Shown: positions 1 through 10,595 of the stretch, in pieces
How positions within the stretch are numbered: position 1 is the first letter of the stretch
How the letters are laid out: the number at the start of each line of letters is the position of its first letter
NCBI GenBank assembly: GCA_025331125.1
Contig: JAOALB010000318.1
Span: forward strand, 1-18,947
Reading direction: 5' to 3'
From: Mycogone perniciosa
Lineage: Eukaryota; Ascomycota; Sordariomycetes; Hypocreales; Hypocreaceae
DNA: 18,947 nucleotides
The notes under the pieces: model-generated
Databases searched by the model: none
Seen by the model: only the letters and a program-made list of their open reading frames with translations
What the model was told of the DNA's origin: nothing
Translations under genes and position numbers: made by a program

Positions 1-75
<75 letters not shown>
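1..75. repeat. (TAT)n trinucleotide microsatellite
   Basis: An uninterrupted TAT/TTA/ATT run of 25 units opens the window and ends where CAGCAG begins. Its true length is unknown because it runs off the left edge. Such perfect runs are common in TA-rich fungal intergenic DNA and are prone to length change. Confidence 0.97.
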
Positions 76-349
76 CAGCAGCTACTAGATTAAGAAGGCA
101 TAAGACTATGAAGATAAATAGATAGACCTAGTTTAATATACAACTAACATTCTTCCTCCTTCAATATATAACCCCACTAGTAACTTTACAGCCGTTGAGA
201 CGTATAAAGGTAACCGTTAGTTGCTTTCGGCTGCAGGCATCATTATGATCAAATGATCCGCAGTATCTTTTAGTCCTTATATTACCAAATTACCGCTTCG
301 TGGTTCCGTCAGGAGCGCGGTTCCCGTGCTTGATACCAGTCGTTGCTGT

Positions 350-364
350 TGTGTGTGTGTGTGT
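350..364. repeat. Short (TG)n dinucleotide run
   Basis: About seven TG units in a row, followed by TATATGTG. It is a small simple repeat with no sign of function. Confidence 0.8.
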
Positions 365-399
365 ATATGTGTTCGGAGTGCCAATTCCCCCTCGACAAA

Positions 400-663
400 A
401 TGGTAAAGAGCTTCCTCCCTAAAACGCTTAAAGGCAAAAGACCTATTATATACTTAATAGGACTTAAAGGAAGCAAGGCTTTCTAGAAGCTAGTAAAAGA
501 GGCGAATCTATATAGCCCCCCTCTATAGAACATAGATTAAGAATATACAGAAACTTTCCTTTATCTAGCGAAATATAGTGAATAGGGTCTCGACCCCTGG
601 CTCCTACCGACCCTTTTGCCTAAAAGAGGCTGTTATATCTAGATACAGAGAGGTCGTAAATAG
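400..663 (+). pseudogene. Decayed reading frame with TAG/TAA stops, family unknown
   Basis: From the ATG at 400 one frame reads as plausible protein for 88 codons, beginning MVKSFLPKTLKGKR, but is broken by six stops: five TAG, one TAA and no TGA. RIP turns CAG and CAA codons into TAG and TAA, so this pattern fits a mutated coding stretch such as part of a transposon gene. I cannot name the family. Chance is a real alternative, because TA-rich DNA favours these stops in any frame. Confidence 0.25.
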
Positions 664-692
664 TAATAAAAAAAAATCCATTCGGCGAACAA

Positions 693-899
693 ATGGAGGC
701 TGCCGATGGTCTTCCACCACCACTCTTCGCGCAACCCATATTGCAAATGCTTGCCAATGTCATATCTTCCCAAGCATCTCCAGACTTATGCACGGTTAAA
801 CAGGCTCTGAATTTGACACCGCCGCCGAATGCCAATTTTCGAGTTGTTAAATGGGCTGACCACATGATGGTACAGCCCGTCTTTGACGACAAGTGTTAG
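693..899 (+). CDS. Short open frame, 68 aa, unrecognised
   Basis: An ATG-started frame of 68 codons in DNA of ordinary composition between TA-rich flanks. It has a proline-rich start (LPPPLFAQP) and ends VQPVFDDKC. I see no signal peptide, membrane segment or known motif. It is probably a fragment of a longer gene or element that survived decay, since composition turns TA-rich again after about 970. A minus-strand frame overlaps the same bases, so the coding strand is not certain. Confidence 0.2.
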   Translation: MEAADGLPPPLFAQPILQMLANVISSQASPDLCTVKQALNLTPPPNANFRVVKWADHMMVQPVFDDKC

Positions 900-2466
900 C
901 TTGGGCGGTCTGTGCTGGCCTCACTACAGGTCTGCCGTTACATGCGCCTCGCCGCGACGGTCTTATTAATGCAAACGGTAAAGCTTTTAACAAATACTAT
1001 ACAATTAACTTACAACTAATACAGATTTGCCACAGATAATAGCTACTCTCTAGGCTAAGTGTTATGTTTTACCTCTTAAAATAATATAAATATACTAGTT
1101 AATAAATACTTTAATAATATATCCACTATTAATAGTGCAGCTAATTTCCTTAAATTGCAGTATCGGATAGACCTGGCAGAGGATTTTCGCTTAGAAACTA
1201 TAAAGTAGAATCCCAATTTACTGCAGTCTCTTTTAAAAAAAAAGTTACAGGACCTTTAAAATTATCCAAAATATAAAGCAATTATTAATAGGATTATAGA
1301 TTAAACCTCTTCTCCCTCCTTTATAATAAAAAGCATTTCAATATAAGTCGCAAATAATATAACCTATATTTAAAATGCCGTTACAGTTAATGCCTAGCTA
1401 AAGCAGAAATTACTATAAAGGCTAAAACACTAACTCTTAGGTTACTAAAACTAGCCAGTATTATTATAGTATTTATTATAAATAAAGATATAGCTTTATA
1501 CCTTCTAATACACCCTTTACTATACCTATACTATTTAGCTCTTTATATATAGCAACCTTAAAGACACCTTTATACCTAATATCCTTTTTGCCCTTTTATC
1601 TACCTTTTCCCCCTCCTATTAGACTTTAATAACCTTAAGTATCCTATACCTTTAACTCTTTTAAACGCTACCCGCCGCCTCCCTTTAAATAGGATTTAGC
1701 TATACCTTACACTATTACTTTTCTGCCTGCCTAACCAATATTACCCTGCCTTAATTATTAAAGACGCTATTAATAAGCTATAGCAGTTGCTGTTAGCGAA
1801 ACGCATTCCTAGATCCTAAACCTATAAACTAATAGCGGCGGCCTACCCAATCTAGTATTTTACTAGCTGGCAGCTTAATAGGATATACTAATGCATTATA
1901 CTGACTGGCCTGTCTATATACTATAATAAGCTTAAAGGCAGTAATCTAGGCAGCTTCTTTAGAAATATCCTTAATGCATTAGGCTATTTATACTTTTAAG
2001 CAGGTATTGCTGGGATTAGGCTATAATATCTATAACTTAAAGGCCACTTTATAGCTCTTTACAGTATACTTAAGCATCTTAACAATAATTTATATATAGG
2101 ACTTTTATAATAAGCCTGGCGATATACTATAAAGGCAAAAGACACTGCAGACAACTATAGGCGATATTAAGAGTAAGTGGCTAGTTATCTTTGCCGCTAT
2201 CTTTTAGTCTATCTTTATCCCTATTACCCTAAACTTAAGCGTTAAGATATTACTTATATCCTGCCTGTTTATAGTAATTTTAGTATATATGGTTCTATAG
2301 TGCTTATAGCTTTAAACAGTAGCTTAAGACATTAAAGTCTATAGAGCTTAGTGTCTCTAGTTTATGTGTATCCTCTTGTTGCCGTGGATCTACAGTATAG
2401 CTGTTATAAAACCCGGTTGGCTGATGTAGATAAGCAGGTGACCAGCCCAAAGATTTTCGGGCGATA

Positions 2467-2670
2467 GTGATACAGCCAGTTCAGCTAAACCTGATAAAGG
2501 GTCGTTTAAGTATTATTATTGGTGAATGGTATATCGTCGGGTTAACGGATGCGAAAGGCAGCCGTGACCCAGGGAGTTTGAAAACTATTGCAAAAAACCT
2601 TATCTGTTTTAACTCTTTAAAGATTAATAGTATTATTAACCCATTAAGCCGCTCATTATTTATTGCATAA
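2467..2670 (+). other. Possible LAGLIDADG-type homing endonuclease fragment
   Basis: A 67-codon frame, opening with GTG and without an internal ATG start, contains WYIVGLTDAKGS at 2527-2562. This resembles the first LAGLIDADG helix of fungal mitochondrial intron endonucleases (W-x-x-x-G-[FL]-x-D-[AG]-E-G-S). Lysine sits where an acidic residue is usual. The surrounding 2385-2600 stretch keeps CpG sites, unlike its neighbours, which would fit a later insertion such as nuclear mitochondrial DNA. Only one motif is seen and the frame is short, so chance is likely enough to keep confidence low. Confidence 0.2.
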
Positions 2671-5540
2671 CCCCTATAACCCCTCTAATATTATTCGCTC
2701 CCCTTAACAGTATACTTATATCTAATAATATACCCCTTCCTGCTAATAAGGCTGCTATCTTTAGGCATAGCATAATATTCCTACTACTATAGGGACCTAA
2801 AAGGAACTTCGCTTACATAGAAAGGCATTATAGTCGGCTTAGAGTATGGCCGCCAGATCCTATATAGAGTGATAGCAGCCCCAGTTCGAGTTTTGGGACA
2901 GGCCTAGATTTATTAATCCGTAACCTGAGACTTAATAGAGTGTTAAGTATCCTATTAGCTTACAGTAAATAATATAGGACTAATAAGCAGCTGTTATATA
3001 GCTGCGTTTCGAGGATGTTTTAAAACTTTAAGTTTAAGGTTATATTAAATAAAACCCTTAAGTAAACTAAGCAGCCAGGGATATAATTATCTCGGTAGCT
3101 TAATAAATCAATTACTGCAATATATAGGAAACATTACAATAGTTGTATAATATTCTGCACTATGTCTTATTTAGCTGGTAGCGGCTTATACTAGGAATAT
3201 AAATTAAGCGACAGCGTCTAAGATACCTACTTTATATATCCTAAACTTAACACTAATATCCTCTTTATCGTTACTTAAGTTAACCAGTATTTTTAATATA
3301 GGAACGTTTCTATTATAATAGAAAAGTTTATTTTTAATTATAGCAGGATAGTTTAACTTAATAATATTAATAGAGTTATTCTAGGAAAAATCTAAGCTAT
3401 TATTAGTTGTATTCTAAACTAAGAGAATTTTCTTAATAGTATAGCTTAAAACATTAACCGATATAGATTTAATATAGGCTATAGCTATATTATTTATATA
3501 GGAATAGATAGAGTAAATATTTAGGAAAGGGAAGCCTAGTAAAGGCGCTAATGCTACTATATTTCTGCCTGCTATAAGGTCCTGTAAACTAGAAGCAAGC
3601 TTATTATAACCGACTATAATTATAGGGAAAACGCTAATAATTGAAAAGTGCAGTTTGTTAATCCTTATATACTCTTTAACTGCTTTAACTGCCTTAACTT
3701 TAGAAATAATATAAATAAATATACTAAGAGCCTGCTTTAAGGCAAGAGAAATAAAGTCCTTAGCAATTAAAGATTTAGCTAGTTTAATGCTTATTAGTTA
3801 CTTTAAAAGATATAAAAAATAATAAAATTTATATATATATACGTAATCTAAATTAGCTTAAATACTCTTGCTAGTAAAAAATACTAATATAAATAATATT
3901 ATAATAACGCGCTTAATACTAGTAAATTTAAAAGCAGTATTAAGGATATTCTATATAATCTTTAATACAAGTCTAATAAGTCTATTTACTTTAATAACTT
4001 TTACTGCACTGCTGTTATTTAAAACTTAAAGAGAAGCTATATACAGTATAGTAAATATATTATTTAAATAAAGCTTAAATGTATTAGCTGCAGTAAAGTC
4101 GGGAATAATAGTAAACTTAATATTTAAAATATATACTTTAATAAAAAGGGCCGATTTAATATTATTAACTTAGGAGTCCTTGCGTATAATACCGCGAATA
4201 CAGTAACTAGCAGCTAATACCTTAACTAATATTTTAAAGCTAATATAGCCTAAAACTCTAGTAATTTAAATTAAATATAAGTAGTAGAAAGTTACTATAA
4301 TATTATTTAAATGTATATTAAAATAAACTTTTTAATTATTATAAAAAAAAGCTTTAATAAAATTTCTATTTATTAAAAAAGGTATTAATATAAAATTAAT
4401 TAAGTTATAAGTAAAAGGTCTATTAAATAGCGGCAGTATTAATATAGTAATATAAATATATATATATATAAAGTAAGTAAAGTATATTTTTATAACTCTA
4501 TAACTTTTTATAATATTTAGTTATAATTTTAAAGAACTGTTTTAGGCTTACTAATTAGTGCTGATAACCTTTAACGTTAACGCTGCGGAGTATAGTAAGA
4601 TTGCGTAACCTAGTATATTAGCTTTAGCTGACGCTGTATCTATCTGTACCTGCAAAAATCTGGTTCATATAATCTACAGAGTAAAGGGAACTAGAATAAA
4701 ACCTAACCTAAGAGCTTCCACAAATAATTTTAAGGAACTGTTTTATACGCTCTTATTAGTGCAGAGATAAGCAATAGTAATAGTAAACAGAGTAGAGTAA
4801 CTTATAGAGATTCAGGTATACACTATGCAATTACAGGGATTATAAAATAGGGAAGAAGTATATAATAGGGTATAATTAATACTTAGATTTCGGATACTCC
4901 CCTTATTACCCAAAATTAGCTGTAATAAAGGGTTTATATACATCTAACCAGGATAAGGTTCCTATACATTCCCAACGGATATCCCCTAGTTGATCCAGTC
5001 AATCTATACCGTTTACGGCCACACTAGGCCACAGGCTTCTTAACTAACCTAGGATACCTTAAGGATACTACTCAAGATAGCTTTATCTATAACTATATCC
5101 ATATCTGCAAGGATCCAATTCAGAGGATCTAATTAGCTTACCACTATAGCAGTATAGATTTACTTACTTTATTTACCTTACTGCACGCTAACTACTAGTT
5201 AATATTTACTACTTTTATACAATATAACTCTTAAAAGATTTTATTAGGTTATATAAAAATAGTCCAAGCCCTATATCTTGCATTATATTACAGTAAAAGT
5301 TATTAATAAATTAAAATAAAAAACTAGTCGCTTAAATAACGGCTATTAGCCTTATACCCACGCCAATTTTATAAAGTAAAGCAAGATTTAGCAGCCTTAC
5401 ATTACCTTTATAATAAGTAGATAGCTATATACTTATATATATAAAGGCTATATAAGGTTAAAGGGTATAAGCTATATAAGCTTAAGTTTTATATAGAGTT
5501 AAAGTATAAGTTTAAAGTAATATAAGACTTTACACTTACT

Positions 5541-5630
5541 AGCTAATAATTATATTATAGCTAATAATTATATTATAGCTAATAATAATATTATAGCTAA
5601 TAATAATATTATAGCTAATAATAATATTAT
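5541..5630. repeat. 18-bp tandem repeat, five units
   Basis: Five head-to-tail 18-bp units start at 5541, 5559, 5577, 5595 and 5613. The first two read AGCTAATAATTATATTAT. The last three share one T-to-A change, giving AGCTAATAATAATATTAT. The grouping of variants suggests stepwise duplication of neighbouring units. It lies inside the TA-rich block. Confidence 0.95.
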
Positions 5631-7228
5631 AGTAATATAATATATAAAAAGCAGTTTATATAATAAGGCTTAATAAAAAGCAGATATATTAAGCAGAAGC
5701 CTTTTTTTTTATTAAAGCTTAACTTTATAAAGTAATCCCAGAATAATATATTATATATAAAAAGGTTTCCCTTTAAAGGATAGACCTCTGCCTTAAGGCA
5801 TAAAATATAATAGACCACTATAAGCCTTATCTATAGACCTTTTATAAAACTATCGGAAAAGGCATTAATAAAGGTTATAGTAAATATTTATTATTAAAGT
5901 TTAGCTGTATTACTAAACTGCTATAGCCGACTTAATTAGCAATACGTTTTATTAAAGGCGGGAGTTTGTTCCAGCAGTATACTCCTCTATTAAACCTTTA
6001 TACTAGCAATAGATCTACTATCTTATAGATATAGTGTATTAGCAGGAAAAGCTGTGCAAAAAGCCTTTATTCTGCTAGAAGATACTACCAGTAACTAAAC
6101 CCTTATCTTAATATAGAATTTTATCGACCTAATACTTAAAATAAGCCTATAGGGGTAAAAGAAACTACTAAAAGCTTTTATTATACACTTTACAGCATTA
6201 ATAAATTTAAAAGATTTAAGAAACCATCCTATTATACAATTAATAACCAGCCTGCAATATATTAATAAAATCTTATTAAATTAAGAGATAAGTATTTTAA
6301 ATACTATAAGTAAATTTAGCTTCGACTGCATTTATAACTATATTTTATTAAACTTCCTGCCTTATAAAGAGGGATTACTTTAAAAATACTGTCTCTCTCA
6401 GGTTAGCCCCTATATAGCTCCTAGCAATAATCCTTTAATATTAACCAGCTAAATAATATATATATAGATAAAAGGAAATGCAGTATTAAAGGCTATTAAA
6501 TCTACTTTAAAGGCTTTACTTTCAGTATAGATAAATATTGCAAGCATTTTAAGAGAAATAACTATAGCGGTTTAAAATAATAGTAACTTATTAAAAGTAG
6601 TAGTTAAACGGTATAAGAGAGCAGCTAATATATAAAGGTTACTAGTAAAAGTAATTAACAGCTTAAGCGGTTAACAGACCTTTAAAGAGGCAGCAATAAG
6701 TTACAATAAAGATAATCGGTCTTATCCTTAAGATATTTAAGAGATATAGTATTTAGCGAAGCAATTTAATACTATAGGTATAGTTATTAAAGTAAAGAAA
6801 TATAATATAACTATAATAAAGAGGGCTGAAAACTATCTCGCAAATATTGCATAAAAGATTATAAATTAACTATTACAGCAGTTAATAGGATAGTATAGAC
6901 TAAACTGCCTATAATTTTCTTAACTATAAGTAATTAGCACTGACTCCGTTTAAATAATAGTCCCTGGTAATAATAAGCTTATACTCCTCGGCGTAGTTAA
7001 GTTTAAATGGATCAAGCTCCTAAATTAGAGCACCTTTGCACGTAAGTAGCATCCCAAAAGACCACGTAAAGACCTAATACTAGTTATAGCGCTATACGCC
7101 TAAGAGAAGTACCTGTATATATCATTTCAGGAATAACGCGTTATTTGCAGGGTGCAATTACAATGCCACCGCAGTCTAGCGCTTACAGCCTCGTGTCTAC
7201 TCAGTCAGGAGACTGCCATCTGGGCGGC

Positions 7229-7235
7229 TATAAAA
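7229..7235 (+). promoter_or_regulatory. TATA box (TATAAAA) of the thioesterase gene
   Basis: TATAAAA lies about 90 bp before the preferred ATG at 7325, with CT-rich stretches (GCTTCC, TTCTTACTC) in between that could hold the transcription start. This spacing supports starting the protein at 7325 and not at the in-frame ATG at 7163, which lies before the TATA box. Confidence 0.5.
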
Positions 7236-7324
7236 TTGTCATCGTCCGACCAAGAAAATACGCTGCTTCCGATGATTCTTACTCAGGCCATCTCATTATC
7301 TTAGACACCATCAGACACGCCACC

Positions 7325-8404
7325 ATGAGCTTTAACAAAGCAGACAAAGGCTCTGCGCTGTTTTCCAACGCTATCAAGGCCGAGAAGCTTGACCAATGCA
7401 TTTATAAGGTCAATCTGGATAAGGCCTTCTGCGTTGGCGCAGGTACATCTACAACCTCAGCATTTCAGCAAACATTGCTAACGTTAATTGGTGCAGTTCC
7501 AAATGGCGGGTATACTGCGTCATGCATACTCGCTGCTGGAAGAGCATTTCTCTCGTTGCGAAACCAGCCAGACACGCTTACTGCACACTTTGAGTACCCT
7601 AATCGAGCTGCGACTGGGCCCGGTATCGTCGTTATTGAGCAAGTGAAGCTTGGTCGTCAAGTATCTCTTATCCACCTGACGCTTTGGCAAGATGGACTTG
7701 TTGGCCAAGCACCGTGGATTACATCTTCGTCGCGCCGTATCGTGCTTGCTTATGCATCATATACAAGCCTGAGCACTGCGACGGGCCTTTCCATTCCTAC
7801 CGGCTATCAAGGCACACCTGCAGCGGCGCTCCCGCCTCTGCCGGATGCTGAGGCATTAAAAGAACATGGCGTGGATGAGAATTGGAAAGAAGAGGTGCCG
7901 TCACGAGCTCCATTACTAACCTCGGTGCAAAGGTGGCACTTCTATCTTCCCCGTAATGAGCCTTCTGCACCAGGTGTCCTGGATATGTGGATTTGCCTCC
8001 GAAGTGGCGAGAAGATCACGCAAAACACTCTTGCATTTGTGCTAGATTCATTTCCTCACAGTGTACACTCATGGCTTGTAGCTCCTGAGTTGCGCGAGAT
8101 GATGAAACCACCAACCTATAACGAAGATGGGACTAAGGTCGCTAAACCCGATGGCAAATACGGCGTAGAGCTGTGGTTCCCAACTGTTGTAATGAACTTG
8201 GAGATGAAAAAGTCCTTGCCTCAAGAGGGTGTGGAGTGGTTGCATGTGCGGATAACGGGCAAGCAGATACATAATGGGACAGCTGATATGGACTTTGTGG
8301 TAAGGGATATGGGGGGTGAGATGGTCGCTCAGGCTCAGCATGTGTTCATGATTGTGAACTCTGAACGGAACAGGAAGAAGAGAAGCGTCAAGGCAGCATT
8401 GTAG
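7325..8404 (+). CDS. Acyl-CoA thioesterase-like protein, double hot-dog fold (4HBT_3 family)
   Basis: Predicted CDS is join(7325..7442,7497..8404), 341 aa. It probably hydrolyses an acyl-CoA or related thioester; the substrate is unknown. Removing a 54-nt intron joins CVGA to VPNGGY, giving the V-P-N/H-G-G-Y signature of fungal thioesterase-like proteins at residues 40-45. An N-terminal hot-dog domain covers roughly residues 20-140, including HFEYPNRAATGP (70-81) and LGRQVSLIHLTLWQ (91-104). A second lies at about 180-330. The basic tail NRKKRSVKAAL follows. Length matches the family. I chose ATG 7325 for its context (GCCACCATGA), for the TATA box upstream, and because the family needs no longer N-terminus. 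The frame is open back to 7145, so ATG 7163 is a weaker alternative. No signal peptide or membrane segment is seen, which suggests a cytosolic or peroxisomal enzyme. It is the only undamaged gene here and starts about 200 bp from the TA-rich block. Confidence 0.85.
   Translation: MSFNKADKGSALFSNAIKAEKLDQCIYKVNLDKAFCVGAGTSTTSAFQQTLLTLIGAVPNGGYTASCILAAGRAFLSLRNQPDTLTAHFEYPNRAATGPGIVVIEQVKLGRQVSLIHLTLWQDGLVGQAPWITSSSRRIVLAYASYTSLSTATGLSIPTGYQGTPAAALPPLPDAEALKEHGVDENWKEEVPSRAPLLTSVQRWHFYLPRNEPSAPGVLDMWICLRSGEKITQNTLAFVLDSFPHSVHSWLVAPELREMMKPPTYNEDGTKVAKPDGKYGVELWFPTVVMNLEMKKSLPQEGVEWLHVRITGKQIHNGTADMDFVVRDMGGEMVAQAQHVFMIVNSERNRKKRSVKAAL
7443..7496 (+). other. Intron 1 of the thioesterase gene, 54 nt, phase-neutral
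   Basis: Donor GTACAT, branch site CTAAC at 7478-7482 and acceptor GTGCAG ending at 7496. The length is a multiple of three and it contains no stop, so unspliced RNA would still read through with 18 extra residues (beginning GTSTTSAFQQ). Splicing restores the conserved VPNGGY segment, which is the main argument for the intron. Confidence 0.85.
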
Positions 8405-8512
8405 ATGGAGGGGCTTGAGAGGGACGGTTACTTGTACAATGTATTTTTGATGCGGCAGTTCTGCCAAGTTTGAATTGCATTCAAGTAGTCGCGCTGCCAA
8501 AGTGGTTATTCA

Positions 8513-8531
8513 CACGGCTTGTTAAGCCGTG
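8513..8531. other. Perfect 8-bp inverted repeat with 3-nt loop
   Basis: CACGGCTT, loop GTT, AAGCCGTG, lying about 110 bp after the thioesterase stop and so probably within or just past its 3' UTR. Hairpins are not the normal signal for RNA polymerase II termination, so no terminator role is claimed. It could fold in the mRNA tail or be a trace of a small element. Confidence 0.6.
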
Positions 8532-9142
8532 CATCATTTTAACATGTCAGCTATACTCTCTGAACCCGGTGACTTTTAAAGATTCCGAAGATTCTAAGAT
8601 TAGAAGGAGATGGTGGGCAGATGAGGCCGAAGTCCTCTTAGAAAGATCGACAGGCCCTCGATCCCTCTGCTTCAAGGTTTGTATGCATTATTTGTATATG
8701 AGGGAAACATTGGTACCAACACCAAGTCTGTACATTACTTTCTGCGGTCCATGGATGTCTACAAGGCCCTAAACGACATAGATACGCAACGCGAAGGTGG
8801 GATGAGGCGCGGCTTCAGGTGCAGAGGCAAGCCACCTCATGGTGTATATGGGACTTTTGTTGCTGCGAGTGGTAAGCTCAGAAAGCTCTCTTTGCGTTTC
8901 TGCCTAACACCTCAAAGGCGATCATCCCAGGCATTTAGTTTCAGAAAGCTGGCTCGTAAGCCAAAAGTTGTTAGAGCATGGCGTGAGGGCAACTTCGCTC
9001 TTTCACACCCGGACTGCATCGGCTACTAATGGTCTCCCTATCCGATGTCCCTTCAAATCCAAGGGTCGATGCAGGTCGAAATAAGGAAGTAGATGTTATA
9101 CCTCACGGCCTGACCGCACCCACACGGCACGTCACATATTCT
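8532..9142 (+). other. Unrecognised stretch with overlapping short frames
   Basis: DNA of ordinary composition with a frame ending at 8772 that contains RRRWWADEAEVLLERS, and another at 8679-9029 containing LRSMDVYKALNDIDTQREGG. The second opens with TTG, and its first ATG is near 8752. The two frames overlap by about 90 nt, so they could be parts of one gene separated by a frameshift or a missed intron, but I find no convincing splice pair. No known domain is recognised. It may be a decayed gene fragment or plain intergenic DNA. Confidence 0.2.
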
Positions 9143-9349
9143 CTAACCCATACCCCCCGCATGTAGACCAGCCTGGCATATATGAAAGCACTTCTTGCAC
9201 CGGCTACATTTGGAAAGGTTCGGCTTTGTATATTCATTCAGGAATTGGCCACAGTAGTCGCAGAAGCCAAACTCTCCAGAACGTATGGTCACCGTGAAAA
9301 TGCAATGAATCAAGCAATTTTCGGTGCCTGCAATTGAAGGATGTCTCAA
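9143..9349 (-). pseudogene. Degenerate MYND-type zinc-finger fragment
   Basis: The minus strand reads FCDYCGQFL, a spacer, then KCSRCKKCFHICQAGLH before the stop at the 9143 end. MYND fingers bind two zinc ions and mediate protein contacts, with the pattern CxxC...CxxC...C...C...H. The first two pairs and the final CQ...H are visible, but the linker after CSRC is about three residues too short and the last Cys is missing. The frame has no ATG at its start (it opens with TTG), so this is a broken exon or relic, not a whole gene. It faces away from the HNH pseudogene. A chance Cys-rich frame remains possible. Confidence 0.35.
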
Positions 9350-10595
9350 GATTGTTTGTTTGTTTTAATACTAACGACCATAAGTAAGCTAGTTACATAA
9401 ATCCACATCTGGGCAAATGGTCTTACCGCTACGGACTCGATTAGAAGCATATTCCTTGGCGAACGGCAGCAGCTTTGGCAATAAGATAATACTTTGATAG
9501 CGATACCAATCAATTCCGTGACCTAACCCTTGCGAGAGCTTCCTATTCTTCAAATTCCAACGGTATTCAGGCTTTCTGCCGGGTATTTAACAATAAAGGT
9601 TAAGTCGTTGCATCTAGCTTATTAATCCCCACTACTATTTATAAATTAACTTTAATTACAGGTACCCATATCCACAGGGTATCAAGGATTAAAACTTGTA
9701 AGCTCAATCTACCATGGCCGCTATAATAACAACGCCTCTTGCTCCTCGGATCTGGTCCAAGACTGTTATTCATTCCTTATATATACTGATGTCTCTCTGT
9801 TGCTTCACCATGCCTTACCCGTTATAATCTTGGCCAGGAGATTGATGGCGGACTGGACAAGACTATGATCCTATAATCATGACGCCTGTTGGTTTAACTG
9901 ACGTGGGGTCAATTATATTTCTGAAGATGCTGATGGGATTAACTGGCTCTACCCCTAACCCTAATCCACTATAAAGACTAGCCCTACCCAGCCACTGGGT
10001 TATATACGAAGTAGGTGGGTCAAATAGCCTGCCAGCGCTTTACTACTCTAGGATAGTAATAATAAACACGAGTCTATATTATCCCCTTATCCCTATACAC
10101 TTCTCGATTCTCTGCGCCTTGTCTTTTATCCTGTCGTTCAGTGCTCTTTTATCCTTTATATATACTATATGGCAACTATATAAGGGCTATATTGTAATAG
10201 GCTTTGCCTTCCATGTGCAATTTGGCTATGATAATCTAGGTCCCTGGGATTTGCTTGAAACCTTGATAGGTATAGTTATTGACTGAACCTGACCGATAAG
10301 TGAATTTATTCTCTTTTGCAATTTTGGCTAAGCTGGGAGAGCCTGCAGACAGCGGCAATAGACCTGCAATCTTGCTATAACTGAAGCCCTGGTATAGCCA
10401 AACTATTACAGCTATACTGGTAAACCAGCTATAGCTACTTGAAAATAAACTGGGAGTATTTATTTATTCTATACTAATCTTAATTATAAATTATTAACTT
10501 AGCTCTTTATATTAAAATATTAATATAAATAACTAAATTTCAAGTCTTGTTTATATTGTTAGGTAAGTGCAAGCCTACCTTTTAACCTAATATAC
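9350..10595. other. Gene-poor intergenic stretch turning TA-rich
   Basis: No coding frame of note on either strand. Composition is mixed up to about 9600 and becomes TA-rich after about 10040. Visible structure is limited to a bulged hairpin at 10410-10436 and a short CCCTAACCCTAATCC stretch near 9954. No tRNA, terminal repeats or transposase remains were recognised. Confidence 0.6.
10410..10436. other. Bulged 12-bp inverted repeat
   Basis: AGCTATACTGGT, loop AA, then ACCAG-C-TATAGCT. Twelve pairs form with one unpaired C in the right arm. A related string, CTGGTATAGC, lies about 20 bp to the left, so this spot may be the remains of a short palindromic repeat. Confidence 0.55.

Larger units (their letters stand above)
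1000..7130. other. Long TA-rich, gene-free block, probably RIP-mutated
   Basis: About 6 kb of TA-rich DNA in which TpA steps abound and CpG is scarce. Stops are dense in all frames and almost no frame exceeds 60 codons. This is the usual look of transposon DNA after repeated C-to-T change by RIP in ascomycetes. No terminal repeats, reverse transcriptase or transposase motif can be read any more. Two parts stand out: an island of more normal composition at about 2385-2600 and an 18-bp tandem repeat at 5541-5630. The right edge is sharp, just before the thioesterase gene. RIP is inferred by eye; dinucleotide ratios were not computed. Confidence 0.75.

Noticed and set aside
5627..5818. 63-aa hydrophobic minus-strand frame in the TA-rich block
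   Set aside because: It is made of codons from TA-rich DNA (Ile, Leu, Tyr, Lys, Phe), as expected by chance there.
7145..7324. N-terminal extension of the thioesterase from TTG 7145 or ATG 7163
   Set aside because: TTG is not an expected start in fungi, the TATA box lies inside the extension, and the family begins near 7325, where the ATG context is strong.
8069..8500. 143-aa minus-strand frame over the thioesterase 3' half
   Set aside because: It is the shadow of a well-supported plus-strand gene and has no motif of its own.
8513..8531. Rho-independent terminator
   Set aside because: The hairpin has no T-tract after it and the gene is eukaryotic.
9951..9967. Telomere-like CCCTAACCCTAA
   Set aside because: Only about two units occur, inside unrelated sequence, so it does not show a telomere or an interstitial telomeric array.
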